Shown here: in pieces, positions 30,045 to 37,824 of the stretch
How positions within the stretch are numbered: the stretch's first letter is position 1
How the letters are laid out: every line of letters begins with the position of its first letter
Source of the DNA: an uncultured Actinomycetes bacterium
GTDB lineage: Bacteria; Actinomycetota; Thermoleophilia; Solirubrobacterales; Solirubrobacteraceae
Direction: 5' to 3'
Length of the DNA stretch: 37,824 bases
Assembly (NCBI GenBank): GCA_937888775.1
Contig: CALAQT010000090.1
Location: 1-37,824 of the forward strand
Made by a program: the position numbers and the translations under genes
Notes under the pieces: model-generated
Database searches by the model: none
Told to the model about the DNA's origin: nothing
The model's input: only the letters and a program-made list of their open reading frames with translations

Positions 30045-30329
30045 GCGCGCGGGTCAAGGCTCCGTGGCGAACCCTCGGCCAGCTGCCGGTCCGGCGTGCC
30101 TGGTGTGGATTCCGGGCCTGGCTACCGGACGGTCTGGCGCAGCCGATCACTCCATGTCCCTACTCACACCAGCGCCCGTCCATCCTCGTTCTCCAGGAAG
30201 GCCGTGGCAAGGAGGCCCACGCGACGATCACACACGGTGGCACCGCAACGCGTGGCGTAGGGAATACGGTCGACGTGGTTGGCGGGGACTGTCAGCATGG
30301 TCCGCTTAGCGGACGGAGACGAGGGACCG

Positions 30330-31709
30330 ATGAGTGAGGACCAGCGAGTGAGCGGGCTGACCCGGCGGGGCTTTGTGACCGCCGCTGGAACCGTCGCGGC
30401 GGCGACGGTCGCGGCACCTGGAGCGGCGGCCTCGGCGGCGCGGGAGTCGATCGCGGACACCGGCCGGACGCCGCGGCGGGCGCTCGGGTCGGGTGGCAGA
30501 CCGACGAGCAATGCGACGGTGGCACGGCTCGCCCGCGAGCACGGCCGGGGCGAGCCGTTGATGTTCGTCGATCTCGCGGCTGTGGATCAGAACGCCAGGG
30601 TGGTCGTTGAGTTTGCGCGCGCGAATCGGTGGGCGGTCCGGCCGGCGCTCAAGGTCTTCCAGTGCCCACAGCTGTGTGCCTACATCATGGGCTTGTTGCC
30701 CGAGCCGCGTGGCCTGGTGTTTCATTTGCGGACCGTCGATCAGATCATGACCGCGGCGCCGGCAGGCACCGACCTGTTGATGGGCTACCCGCCCACGCGC
30801 GGCGAGCTCCGCGCGTACCTCGGCTCCGGGCCGCCGCGGGGCCAGCGCCGCCACCGACTGACACTCTTGGCAAGCTCGATCGACATCCTGCAGGAGATGG
30901 CCCGGCTGGCCAGGACGACTCGCCGGCCACTTCCGCTCGACGTCGGTCTGGAGTTCGACTCTGGCGAGGGACGCGGCGGCTTTCACCATCCGGCGCAGAT
31001 CAGCGCCGCGATCAAGCTGCTGCGGCAGGAGCGGCGCGTTCTGCGGCTGCGAGCCGTGCTGTGCTACGACGGTCATGCGACGGCCGACCCAGCCGAGGTC
31101 TGGCGCCGCGCGGTCGCCAAACAGGCCAGCGGGTACTACGCCAACTATCTCAAGCAGCTGCACGCCGAGGGCGCCGACCTCTATGACCCGGCGACACTGA
31201 TTCGCAACGGGCCTGGAAGCGCGAACTACAAGAACTGGGCGGGAAAGCCGGAGATCAACGAGATCAGTCCGGGATCCGCGTTCGTGTACGCCGGCTACAT
31301 GGCGGCCGGGTTCGACCCTCAGGGGCTCACGTCGGCGCTGACGCAGGCCGCGCCGGTGCTCAAGGACGCCGGCCCATATCCGTCGACGCTGTTCACCGCC
31401 GAACCGCTGCCTCCGATCATCGGCGAGCAGTACTTCCTCAAGGGGTCGACTTGGCCCGATCAGGGGGGCATCCAACCTGCGTTCGTCTACCCGGCCGGCG
31501 TGCAGGACGATCAGCGCGAGGGCGGGCGCTGCATGGTCTACGCCCCACGGGGAGAGTTGAACACCTCCGACTACGTTCTCTGCTGGCCCAACCAGGGCGG
31601 CGACGGCATCGACTACTTCGGCGCACTTCATGCAGTTCGCACGGGCCGCGTCGTGGACGTGTGGCCGACGTTCACCCGCTGGAGCACACCTGGCCTAACT
31701 GCGTCGTGA
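30330..31709 (+). CDS. Tat-exported DSD1/alanine-racemase-fold PLP enzyme
   Basis: A 459-residue PLP-dependent enzyme of the fold-III group that includes D-threonine and D-serine aldolases/dehydratases. The N-terminus has a twin-arginine signal (LTRRGFVTAAG, RR at 12-13) and an Ala-rich h-region to about residue 38. The barrel starts with EPLMFVDLAAVDQNARVVVE, and K108 in VRPALKVFQ is at the expected Schiff-base position. VDVWPTFTRWSTPG near the C-terminus resembles the family's closing strand, though the usual zinc HxC pattern is not obvious. I start at ATG 30330, with GAGGGA 3-8 nt upstream. Export of a PLP enzyme is unusual. The gap 30045-30329 holds no convincing gene. Confidence 0.75.
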   Translation: MSEDQRVSGLTRRGFVTAAGTVAAATVAAPGAAASAARESIADTGRTPRRALGSGGRPTSNATVARLAREHGRGEPLMFVDLAAVDQNARVVVEFARANRWAVRPALKVFQCPQLCAYIMGLLPEPRGLVFHLRTVDQIMTAAPAGTDLLMGYPPTRGELRAYLGSGPPRGQRRHRLTLLASSIDILQEMARLARTTRRPLPLDVGLEFDSGEGRGGFHHPAQISAAIKLLRQERRVLRLRAVLCYDGHATADPAEVWRRAVAKQASGYYANYLKQLHAEGADLYDPATLIRNGPGSANYKNWAGKPEINEISPGSAFVYAGYMAAGFDPQGLTSALTQAAPVLKDAGPYPSTLFTAEPLPPIIGEQYFLKGSTWPDQGGIQPAFVYPAGVQDDQREGGRCMVYAPRGELNTSDYVLCWPNQGGDGIDYFGALHAVRTGRVVDVWPTFTRWSTPGLTAS

Positions 31710-31915
31710 TCAGAGATGCCACGCCCGGTGACTGGGATGCGATCCGGCCTTTCTTTCGCCAGATCGTGGCGGCTGGAGAGACGTATGCCTACGACCGCGA
31801 TATGGCGAGTCTGAGGCCAATCGCCTCTGGATGGTCACCCGCCGCGCGGAAGGCCATGGCGCGGAATCTGACCGCCGTCAATTCGAGCACTCGCTCTGGT
31901 TTGCGAAAGGCCTAG
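31706..31915 (+). pseudogene. Truncated, frameshifted GNAT N-acetyltransferase
   Basis: GTG 31706 overlaps the DSD1 stop (GTGA), and the first 33 codons read IRDATPGDWDAIRPFFRQIV, then AAGETYAYDRDM, a clear GNAT N-terminus. At about 31808-31813 the match moves to another frame (EANRLWMV). After that all similarity stops, so the acetyl-CoA-binding R/QxxGxG/A region is missing. The fragment ends tail to tail with the ABC1 kinase gene. About 70 codons remain of a usual 160-170. Confidence 0.75.
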
Positions 31916-33366
31916 CCGACAGCCTTCAGGCCGACGCCGGCCGTCCGGCCGCGGCGCGCGAAGAACTCGCCTTCGGCCTGCCCCAGCGGCGTGGCGGGCG
32001 GCGCCCCGTGCAGGTACTCCGCGGCGATAGCGCCCCAGTCCGCGCCGGCCCGGAGTTGGTCCAGAACGACGGCGACGATGCCGTGCATCCGCCGGATCAG
32101 GAGCGTTTCGGGCGGCAGGGTGAACTGGTCGATCTGCGTCTTCATCGCGGCCCGCTGCTCGCTTTCGGGACGCTCACGGTCGCGGCCGCGACGGGCGTCG
32201 TCGGGCAAGAAGCGACGCTCACCTGGCACGGCGTACCACTTGATCGCCATTCGCATCAGGCTCAGCGCCCAGTCGGCGTCGACCGCGTCCGCCCGACTGG
32301 CGGGCAGATATCCGCCCGCGAGCAGGGCCGCCTTCAGGGCCGCCGCGTCCCCGTCGCGGACGGCGATGGCGATCGCCCGCTCGTCGGCGACGCGGGCGGC
32401 GTCGACGTCGCGCAGCAGGCCGAAGTCCAGGAAGCAGACCCGGCCGTCGGGGCATAGGAGATAGTTGCCCGGATGAGGGTCCCCGAGGGCGATCCGGTCG
32501 CGATAGAGCAGACCGAAGAAGAACCGGAAGACGATCTCGCCGTAGCGGTCGCGCTGCGCCTCGCCGGCCCGGCGCACGGCCTCGAAGCGGTCCCCCTCGA
32601 TGTACTCGGACACCAGCACGCGCCGGGTCGAGAGGTCCGTGTGGACCCGTGGCACGCGTACGAACGGATGTCCCCGCATCAGCCGCTCGATGCGGCGGTG
32701 GTTCTGGGCCTCGAGCTCGTAGTCCAGCTCCTCCCCGATCCGCTCGCGTAGCTCCGCGGCGAGCGCCTTGGCGTCCAGCCCCGGGGCAAGCCGCTTGACG
32801 AGCGGTAGCAGCAGCGTCGCGTTGCGCAGATCCGTCTCGACCGCCTCAGCGACCCCGGGGTACTGGATCTTCACGACCACGTCGTCGCCGTCGACGGTGG
32901 TGGCGCGATGGACCTGGCCGATGGATGCCGCGGCAAAGGCACGCTCATCGAAGTCAGAGAACACGGCCTCCAGCGGCCCGCCGAACTCCTGTCGCATGAG
33001 CTTCTCGAGGTCGGCGAACGGTACCGGCGGGACGTCGTCGCGGAGCGCGGCGAGCTTGCGTTGCAGCTCGTCCTGCTCGTCCTCGGCAAGGCCGTCGAAC
33101 TCGACCATCGAGATCATCTGGCCGACCTTCATTGCCGCACCGCGCATCTGCCCAAGCTGGTCGACGAGCTGGTGGACGAGCGCTGCGGTCCGGTCGCTTT
33201 GGGCCGCGGCGGCCCGCTCGGGCGTGCGGACGCGGTTGGCGGTCCGCATCCCGGCCCACCGCAGGCCCTGCCCGGTCACCAGCCCGCCGACCCGCGCCGT
33301 CCGCGCGAGTCGACCGGTGGGCAGCTTTCCTGCCTCGCGCGGCGGATCATCTGCCTGCGCACTCAT
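31912..33366 (-). CDS. ABC1/AarF (UbiB-like) atypical kinase
   Basis: A protein-kinase-like ATPase linked to quinone or lipid metabolism in many bacteria; in quinone-independent actinobacteria the role is unknown. Its 484 residues include the signature KxGQ ([11 protein letters not shown] near 78-88), the Ala-rich nucleotide loop [22 protein letters not shown] with the ion-pair lysine, [22 protein letters not shown] and [10 protein letters not shown] start at ATG 33366; TTG 33369 is one codon upstream. The C-terminal 100 residues are less conserved. Its stop lies against the end of the GNAT fragment. Confidence 0.9.
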   Translation of the reverse strand: MSAQADDPPREAGKLPTGRLARTARVGGLVTGQGLRWAGMRTANRVRTPERAAAAQSDRTAALVHQLVDQLGQMRGAAMKVGQMISMVEFDGLAEDEQDELQRKLAALRDDVPPVPFADLEKLMRQEFGGPLEAVFSDFDERAFAAASIGQVHRATTVDGDDVVVKIQYPGVAEAVETDLRNATLLLPLVKRLAPGLDAKALAAELRERIGEELDYELEAQNHRRIERLMRGHPFVRVPRVHTDLSTRRVLVSEYIEGDRFEAVRRAGEAQRDRYGEIVFRFFFGLLYRDRIALGDPHPGNYLLCPDGRVCFLDFGLLRDVDAARVADERAIAIAVRDGDAAALKAALLAGGYLPASRADAVDADWALSLMRMAIKWYAVPGERRFLPDDARRGRDRERPESEQRAAMKTQIDQFTLPPETLLIRRMHGIVAVVLDQLRAGADWGAIAAEYLHGAPPATPLGQAEGEFFARRGRTAGVGLKAVG

Positions 33367-33487
33367 CAACCGAGACTAGCGACACGACGAGAGGATGGTT
33401 GTCCCTCCCGCCGCCGGCGCGCGGAGGCCAAGCGAAGCACGACCGGACCTCGGTCGGGATCGACCGACCATGACCACTCGGCGCCCA

Positions 33488-33792
33488 GGCGCGCCGATCC
33501 TGCCAGCTGATCGCCGGTCCGAGCGGTTCACCGCTGTCACCATCCCAGCGCAGCACCGTCTCCCCCTGATTGCCGAGGCCGATCGCGCTCACCGCGCCCC
33601 CGCCGCCGCCAGCGCCGCCCGCCCGGCCACCAGCACCGACCGCTCAAGCTCCAAGGGATCCTGCAGAACCGTACCGTCGGCCGACGCACGCGGCGACACC
33701 GGCGCCCGACCCTCGCCGAGCACCCGGCCGACGGGATCGATGACGAGCGCCTTGGTCGAGGATGTTCCCTGATCGATCGCGAGGACGTTCAC
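33488..33792 (-). pseudogene. Broken FGGY carbohydrate kinase (glycerol-kinase-like), N-terminal fragment
   Basis: The frame from GTG 33792 begins MNVLAIDQGTSSTKALVIDP, the FGGY phosphate-1 motif, and runs 67 codons to a TGA at 33589. The match resumes at once in the next frame ([16 protein letters not shown], then ISWQDRRA), so one base appears to be lost near 33590. After SWQDRRA (about 33488) similarity stops and some 380 residues of the kinase are absent. The second frame runs on to 33347 with unrelated sequence and overlaps the ABC1 start. The product cannot be active. Confidence 0.8.
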
Positions 33793-33824
33793 GGCATCAG
33801 GTCCATGCTCAAACCGTATCCGGG

Positions 33825-33920
33825 ATGAGCATGCCAGCGCTGCTGATCACGACGTTCAGCTGGCTGGAGCGCTGCACCTTTGCCGCGATCGTCGTGGTGT
33901 TGCTCATCGTCGGCTCATGA
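33825..33920 (+). CDS. Possible 31-residue single-helix membrane peptide
   Basis: ATG 33825 opens M-S-M-P-A-L-L-I, and the last 14 or so residues (FAAIVVVLLIVGS) form a plausible membrane helix after a short amphipathic part with W and R. The stop is at 33918-33920, 20 bp before the sensor kinase start. No clear Shine-Dalgarno is seen. It may be chance, or a small membrane regulator of the adjacent kinase. Confidence 0.25.
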   Translation: MSMPALLITTFSWLERCTFAAIVVVLLIVGS

Positions 33921-33940
33921 GCGACTGATGTAATCGCTGG

Positions 33941-35350
33941 ATGTCGGCGATGTCGAGGGCTTCGCGGAGGGGATTCAGTCGCGTCCCGACAAGGGTTAGG
34001 CTGACGCTTGCATTCGCGGTGACGATGGTGGTCGTTCTGGCGTTCACGGGCCTCTTTGTCTACGTGCGGTTTCGCTCCGAGCTGGACCGGACCATCGACC
34101 TCAACCTGCGGACGCAGACCGCAGCTCTGGCCCCTTTGATCGTCGGTTCCGAGGCCGGGCTCACCTCTGCGGTGAGCAGTCCCCTGTTCCGAGGGCACGA
34201 GAGCTTCGTACAGGTCCTCGATGCGCGAGGGCAAGTCCTCGCCGCGACCTCGGACCTTCGTGGCGGCCCGCTCCTGAACGGAAGGCAACTCGCAGCGACG
34301 CTGCGGCGGACGCAGCTGTTCACGCGTGGCCCGACGTCGCCGCTTACCGAAGGCTCACGCCTGTTGACCACGCCCGTCTCGACGAGCACTCACGGCCGGG
34401 TGGTCCTGATCGTGGGTGCGACGCTGGATGAACGCTCAGCTGCGCTGTCAAACCTGGCGGTGCTCCTGGCGCTCGTCGGCCCGCTTGCCCTGATCGTCGC
34501 GTCCGTTGCCGGATACGGACTTGCATCGGCCGCACTGCGGCCGGTCGAGCTGATGCGCCGGCGCGCGGCTGCGGTGTCGGCATCCGAGCCTGGGCGGCGG
34601 CTGCCGCTGCCGCCTGCCGATGACGAGATCCGGCGACTTGGGGCCACGCTCAACGAGATGCTCGACCGACTGGAGGAATCGTTCGCCCGCGAGAAGAAGT
34701 TCGTGTCCAACGCTAGCCACGAGCTTCGCACACCGCTTGCCACGTTGAAGGCAGAGCTCGAGCTTGCGCTTCGTCGCGAGCGCTCCGCGGACGAGCTCCG
34801 CGACGCGCTTGTCTCGGTCAACGACGAGGTCGACCGGCTCTCGGCTCTGGCGGATGACCTGCTCGTGCTCGCGCGCTCCGACGAAGCCGGACTTCCGGTC
34901 CGCCGCGTGCAGATCAGAGTCTTCGAGATGCTGAGCCGGCTGCGTGACCGCTTCGATCCTCAGCACACGACGATCACGGTGACGGTTCCTGACGACATGT
35001 TGCTGTTCGGCGATCCGGAACGTCTCGAGCAGGCGCTCGGCAGCCTGATCGACAACGCGATCCGCTACGGCTCTCTGAATGCGACGCTGCGGGCCTCGGC
35101 AACCGAGCGAGGCATCGAGCTGCACGTGCAGGACACCGGCCCAGGCTTCCCAGACGGCTTCGAGGCTCAGGCGTTCGAGCGCTTCACCCGCGCGGACCAC
35201 GGACGCGCCGGGCGTGGAGCAGGACTCGGCCTCTCGATCGTGCGTACGATCGCCCAGGCCCACGGCGGTGATGCCCACGCGGCGAACCGGCCCGACGGTG
35301 GAGCAGACGTCTGGATCGTCATCCCAGATCGCTCGGCGCACGGTCAGTAG
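33941..35350 (+). CDS. Sensor histidine kinase
   Basis: A two-helix membrane sensor of 469 residues. TM1 is about 21-43, an extracytoplasmic domain of roughly 120 residues follows, TM2 is about 172-195, then HAMP to about 250. The HisKA box FVSNASHELRTPLA has phospho-acceptor H260. The ATPase domain has the N-box LIDNAIRYG, DTGPGFP (G1), FERFTRAD (F) and GAGLGLSIV (G2), all intact. Its 3' end overlaps the 3' end of the response-regulator gene on the other strand by 32 bp, so a probable cognate pair is convergent rather than in one operon. Alternative ATG at 33950. Confidence 0.93.
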   Translation: MSAMSRASRRGFSRVPTRVRLTLAFAVTMVVVLAFTGLFVYVRFRSELDRTIDLNLRTQTAALAPLIVGSEAGLTSAVSSPLFRGHESFVQVLDARGQVLAATSDLRGGPLLNGRQLAATLRRTQLFTRGPTSPLTEGSRLLTTPVSTSTHGRVVLIVGATLDERSAALSNLAVLLALVGPLALIVASVAGYGLASAALRPVELMRRRAAAVSASEPGRRLPLPPADDEIRRLGATLNEMLDRLEESFAREKKFVSNASHELRTPLATLKAELELALRRERSADELRDALVSVNDEVDRLSALADDLLVLARSDEAGLPVRRVQIRVFEMLSRLRDRFDPQHTTITVTVPDDMLLFGDPERLEQALGSLIDNAIRYGSLNATLRASATERGIELHVQDTGPGFPDGFEAQAFERFTRADHGRAGRGAGLGLSIVRTIAQAHGGDAHAANRPDGGADVWIVIPDRSAHGQ

Positions 35351-36032
35351 CAGGGTTGTCGGCCCTCGCCACGAGCCGATAGCCCACGCCGCGCACAGTC
35401 TCGATGCTGTGTTGCTCGTACGGCCGGTCGACCTTGTCGCGTAGGTAGCCGATGTAGACATCGACGACGTTTGAGTGCGCCTCATACTCGCTGTCCCAAG
35501 CGTGGTCGAGCAGTTGCTGGCGTGACATCGCCCTCCCCGGGTGACGCATCAACGTCGCCAGCAGCAGGAACTCCTTCGCCGACAGTTCGATCTCCTGCTC
35601 GCCTCGCCATACCCGATGCGTAAGCGGGTCAAGCCGGAGGTCGTCGACCTCCAGGACAGGCAGTCGCTCGATCTCACCGCGACGAGCAAGCGCGTGCAGC
35701 CGGGCGATCAGCTCACCGAACGCAAACGGCTTGGTCAGATAATCGTCGGCGCCGACATTCAGCCCCTCGATCCTGTCGCCAATCTCGCCCCGCGCGGTAA
35801 GCATCAGGATCGGTGTCCTGACCCCGTCCGCGCGCAGACGCTTGCATGTCTCCAGCCCGTCGATGCCGGGCAACATGACATCGAGCACGATCACGTCGTA
35901 CTCGGACGAGCCGGCCATCCAGAGCGCGTCCTCGCCCTTGATCGCCACATCGGCGAGCAGCCCCTCCTCGCGCAGGCCCCGCCGGATCAGGCTGGCGAGC
36001 TTCACCTCGTCCTCGACGATCAAGACCCTCAT
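35319..36032 (-). CDS. OmpR/PhoB-family response regulator
   Basis: A DNA-binding response regulator of 237 residues. The receiver domain has the acidic pair E7-D8, phospho-acceptor D51 (VIVLDVMLPG), T79 (LMLTARG) and K101 (LTKPFAF). The winged-helix domain covers about 125-225, with the recognition region SNVVDVYIGYLRDKVDR and the wing HSIETVRGVGYRLV. It is the likely partner of the kinase at 33941. Upstream on the same strand come a strong hairpin, then the secreted VDK-repeat protein gene and a repeat operator of the type this family binds, suggesting autoregulation. The 97 bp between the two genes are otherwise empty. Confidence 0.95.
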   Translation of the reverse strand: MRVLIVEDEVKLASLIRRGLREEGLLADVAIKGEDALWMAGSSEYDVIVLDVMLPGIDGLETCKRLRADGVRTPILMLTARGEIGDRIEGLNVGADDYLTKPFAFGELIARLHALARRGEIERLPVLEVDDLRLDPLTHRVWRGEQEIELSAKEFLLLATLMRHPGRAMSRQQLLDHAWDSEYEAHSNVVDVYIGYLRDKVDRPYEQHSIETVRGVGYRLVARADNPATDRAPSDLG

Positions 36033-36077
36033 GTTCGCCGTGATCAGTTCGGCGTGTGGCGCAGATCAACGACGCAA

Positions 36078-36105
36078 GCGCGGCGGCTCGTTCGAGCCGC
36101 CGCGC
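36078..36105. terminator. 12-bp perfect hairpin between secreted-protein and regulator genes
   Basis: GCGCGGCGGCTC and GAGCCGCCGCGC with a 4-nt loop. On the minus strand it follows the VDK-protein stop by 26 bp and precedes the regulator start by 45 bp. It has no T-run, so it may be a partial terminator or an mRNA-stabilising stem that sets different levels for the two genes. Confidence 0.6.
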
Positions 36106-36131
36106 CGATCTGCTCCTGAACCATCGCGCCG

Positions 36132-36395
36132 CTAATGGTCAGGCTTGAGGTCGACGGTTTTGCTTTTGTCGACGCTGGTGCTCTTGTCCACGCTCGAAGT
36201 CTTGTCGACCTTCGGGTCACGACTTGTACCGTCCTTCGTTCCGGGCTTGTCGGGGCTCGCCGGGGTGCTCTTGACCACCGTAGCGTGAGCCGGATGCGAC
36301 GCGGCCAGCGCGACGGCCGGTGTGGCGACCGCGCCGATCCCGAGTGCCGCGATAGCGGTCATCGCGGCGATCTGCTTGTTCCTGAGATTCATCAT
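36132..36395 (-). CDS. Small secreted VDK-hexapeptide-repeat protein
   Basis: An 87-residue exported protein of unknown function. A lysine/arginine start is followed by a hydrophobic Ala-rich core and a likely signal-peptidase site near A31-A32 (AVALA/A). The mature part is hydrophilic and ends in four exact hexads at 63-86: VDKTSS, VDKSTS, VDKSKT, VDLKPD. No cysteine or lipobox is present. AAGGAG lies 5 nt before the first of two ATG codons. Phased direct repeats lie 63-121 bp upstream, and the response-regulator gene follows, so it is probably a target, and perhaps a signal, of the two-component system. Confidence 0.7.
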   Translation of the reverse strand: MMNLRNKQIAAMTAIAALGIGAVATPAVALAASHPAHATVVKSTPASPDKPGTKDGTSRDPKVDKTSSVDKSTSVDKSKTVDLKPDH

Positions 36396-36457
36396 CGTGT
36401 TCTCCTTGGTTTGCCTGGTTGGCGTCGATCAACTGCAAACGAAGGTAACCGCGGCAG

Positions 36458-36516
36458 ATGAGACGACCATGAGACCGCACGGCCCGCATGAGAACGCGAT
36501 GAGACAGCCATCAAGG
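36458..36516. promoter_or_regulatory. Direct repeats with 11-bp phase: probable OmpR-family operator
   Basis: ATGAGAC occurs at 36458, 36469 and 36499, ATGAGAA at 36488, and a weaker ATCAAGG at 36510. Start-to-start distances are 11, 19, 11 and 11 bp. Seven-bp boxes at 11-bp spacing are how PhoB/PhoP/OmpR-type dimers bind. On the minus strand the copy nearest the gene (GTCTCAT) is followed 13 nt later by TTACCT, a possible -10 box, consistent with activation of the VDK-protein promoter. Confidence 0.6.
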
Positions 36517-36806
36517 CACTTCCACAGGTCAAGACCGGCTGTGCCCGCGCCCCGGGCCACCCTCAGCTCAGATGAGCCCGATGAAGAGCCGTGTCCGGGT
36601 CCGGATCGCCCGCTCGCCCTAATCCAACTCCAGCGTGAGCAGGCGGGACTCAGCCCGCCCTACTGCCTACCCGTGAACTGTAGCCGGATTCGCTTGGCAA
36701 ACCGCCAGCTTGGCGGATAGCCTTGACGGGAGCCGGGCGCCAGCGGGCCAGAGGTCCGAAATCCGGATGAGATCGTGATCGGGACCGAGCGTAGCGGGGT
36801 CGAGTA
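36517..36806. other. Intergenic region before the Ser/Thr kinase
   Basis: No gene is seen here. It contains two short stems, GGCGGG/CCCGCC (36642-36659) and CCGCCA/TGGCGG (36702-36716), neither with a T-run. One more ATGAGAT box lies at 36767, which might extend the operator towards the kinase. The promoters of the divergent genes should lie between 36396 and 36806. Confidence 0.5.
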
Positions 36807-37824
36807 GTGGCTAACCTCCAAACAGGGCTGACATCCGGCAGCATGTTCGGGAGATATCGCATCGAGTCGTTCGTGGCTCGGGGCGGCATGGGCGTGATCT
36901 ACAAGGCCACCCAGTTGGCGTTGCAGCGGATCGTCGCGCTAAAGCTGGTCGCACCCGAGCTGGCCGGCGATGAGGCATTCCGCGAGCGCTTCAAGCGCGA
37001 AGCCATGCTGGCCGCAGCCCTTGACCATCCCAGCATTCTTCCCATCTACGAAGCGGGCGAGATCGACGGCCAGCTGTTTCTCGCCATGCGCTTTGTCGCC
37101 GGCACGGATCTGGACAGCCTCATCCGACGCGAACGGGTCCTGACTCCGGAACGGGCGACGGCCATCGTCGCGCAGGTGGCAAGTGCGCTGGACGCGGCGC
37201 ACAGCCGAGGTCTCGTGCACCGCGACGTCAAGCCCGGGAACATCCTGATTGCCGAAGAGTACGGAGAAGAGCGCGCTTACCTGACTGACTTCGGACTGAC
37301 CAAGAACGTCGGCACCGCCGCCCATCTGACCAAGACCGGTCAGATGGTCGGCACGCTCGATTACGTGGCCCCCGAGCAGGTGCAGGGTGGAGCGGTCGAC
37401 GGTCGGGCCGACGGCTATGCGCTGGCCTGCGTCCTTTACCAGGCGGTCACGGGGCAGCTCCCGTTTGATCGCCCCGCCGACGTCGCCAAGATGTGGGCCC
37501 ACCTCAACGATCCGCCTCCATCGGCCGCCGCGGTTTCGCCGGCTGTCTCCTCGGCGCTCGACGCCGTGATCCGCCACGGGATGGCCAAACGGCCCGAGGA
37601 CCGCTACAGCTCCTCGGGAGAGTTCGCTCGCGCGGCCCGCGCCGCCGCCGGGCCGATCGCCCCCGGCCAGCCAGCCCGCCCCGAGTTTGAGGCCACCCAG
37701 ATCGACCCGACGTTCGTAGGGCCTGCACCGCAGGCCGTCGCGCAGCCGGCGACCGACCGCCCGAGCACCGGCGGGCGGCCCGAGGCGCGATCTGCGCTCG
37801 GTCGCGGTCGCGCCCCCGCCTATA
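36807..37824 (+). CDS. Hanks-type Ser/Thr protein kinase, 3' end outside the window
   Basis: A PknB-like kinase; 339 codons are visible and no stop is reached. The glycine loop ARGGMGVIY (24-32), VAIK-type lysine K46 (IVALKLV), HRDVKPGNIL, DFG, and APEQ are all present, so it should be active. After the domain, from about residue 275, the sequence becomes Pro/Ala-rich (GPIAPGQPARPEF, then ATQIDPTFVGP), a juxtamembrane-like linker with Thr that may be autophosphorylated. I start at GTG 36807, with GGGG about 8 nt upstream; ATG 36843 would also keep the whole domain. No transmembrane or sensor domain is visible before the edge. Confidence 0.93.
   Translation, partial: MANLQTGLTSGSMFGRYRIESFVARGGMGVIYKATQLALQRIVALKLVAPELAGDEAFRERFKREAMLAAALDHPSILPIYEAGEIDGQLFLAMRFVAGTDLDSLIRRERVLTPERATAIVAQVASALDAAHSRGLVHRDVKPGNILIAEEYGEERAYLTDFGLTKNVGTAAHLTKTGQMVGTLDYVAPEQVQGGAVDGRADGYALACVLYQAVTGQLPFDRPADVAKMWAHLNDPPPSAAAVSPAVSSALDAVIRHGMAKRPEDRYSSSGEFARAARAAAGPIAPGQPARPEFEATQIDPTFVGPAPQAVAQPATDRPSTGGRPEARSALGRGRAPAY

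Noticed and set aside
30041..30337. 98-codon frame starting in a GTGA overlap with the SulP stop
   Set aside because: The overlap looks suggestive, but the translation is Trp/Arg/Pro-rich without domain character, and it runs through the ribosome site of the next gene.
30306..31631. 441-codon minus-strand frame opposite the DSD1-like gene
   Set aside because: Composition is typical antisense shadow, and the sense frame has a Tat signal and family motifs.
33825..33920. KdpF-like peptide identity for the 31-residue ORF
   Set aside because: It has one membrane helix only; there is no sequence match to KdpF and no kdpABC nearby.

Overview
The window is a GC-rich (roughly two-thirds G+C by eye) bacterial chromosome segment with dense, often overlapping genes, many GTG/TTG starts and long antisense shadow frames. 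OpcA next to Zwf, ROK glucokinase, a pyridoxamine-oxidase/F420-type protein, AarF/ABC1 and Hanks kinases and a Crp-like regulator point to an actinobacterium. A remnant of a fused transaldolase/phosphoglucose isomerase and the PPi-type phosphofructokinase fit the deep-branching Thermoleophilia (Solirubrobacterales-like). This placement is inference. I see no rRNA, tRNA, CRISPR, insertion sequence or phage genes.

Region 1 (97-7258, minus strand) is a sugar-phosphate operon read from right to left: pfkA, a 72-codon ORF, a scar of a tal-pgi fusion, a scar of gnd, zwf, opcA, pgl, ROK glucokinase, rpiB and a histidine phosphatase. From the 72-codon ORF to rpiB every junction can be read as a 4-bp ATGA or GTGA overlap. 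The tal-pgi and gnd copies are short in-frame N-terminus/C-terminus fusions that have lost their whole middle yet keep the overlaps. This is the strangest thing in the window. The oxidative branch (zwf, opcA, pgl) is intact here, while 6-phosphogluconate dehydrogenase and the tal/pgi step are not.

Region 2 (7297-11309, plus) holds an anchored alpha/beta hydrolase, a Crp-like regulator, a TauE/SafE exporter, a second hydrolase and a decayed LuxR-type regulator. Region 3 (11364-14920, minus) holds polyphosphate kinase 2, L-2-hydroxyglutarate oxidase, a 70-residue protein and a DEAD-box helicase. Region 4 (15057-18458, mainly minus) is rich in small unrecognised proteins and has two MpsC/DUF2294-like paralogues, a zinc-ribbon protein, a PPOX-fold protein, a possible small RNA and a tandem repeat.

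Region 5 (18754-21932) carries a VOC protein, type II NADH dehydrogenase, a 95-residue protein and a hemolysin III-like membrane protein ending in a 16-bp perfect hairpin. Region 6 (21985-28258, minus) is a redox cassette: GltD-like Fe-S flavoprotein, pyruvate:ferredoxin oxidoreductase and a dihydroorotate-dehydrogenase-like protein. Region 7 (28383-33792) has a SulP transporter, a Tat-signal DSD1/alanine-racemase-fold enzyme, a GNAT fragment, an ABC1 kinase and a broken FGGY kinase.

Region 8 (33825-37824) is a signalling locus. A sensor kinase and an OmpR-type regulator converge with overlapping 3' ends. Upstream of the regulator lies a small secreted protein made of VDK hexapeptide repeats, preceded by 11-bp-phased direct repeats that look like an OmpR-family operator. 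A Ser/Thr kinase runs off the right edge.
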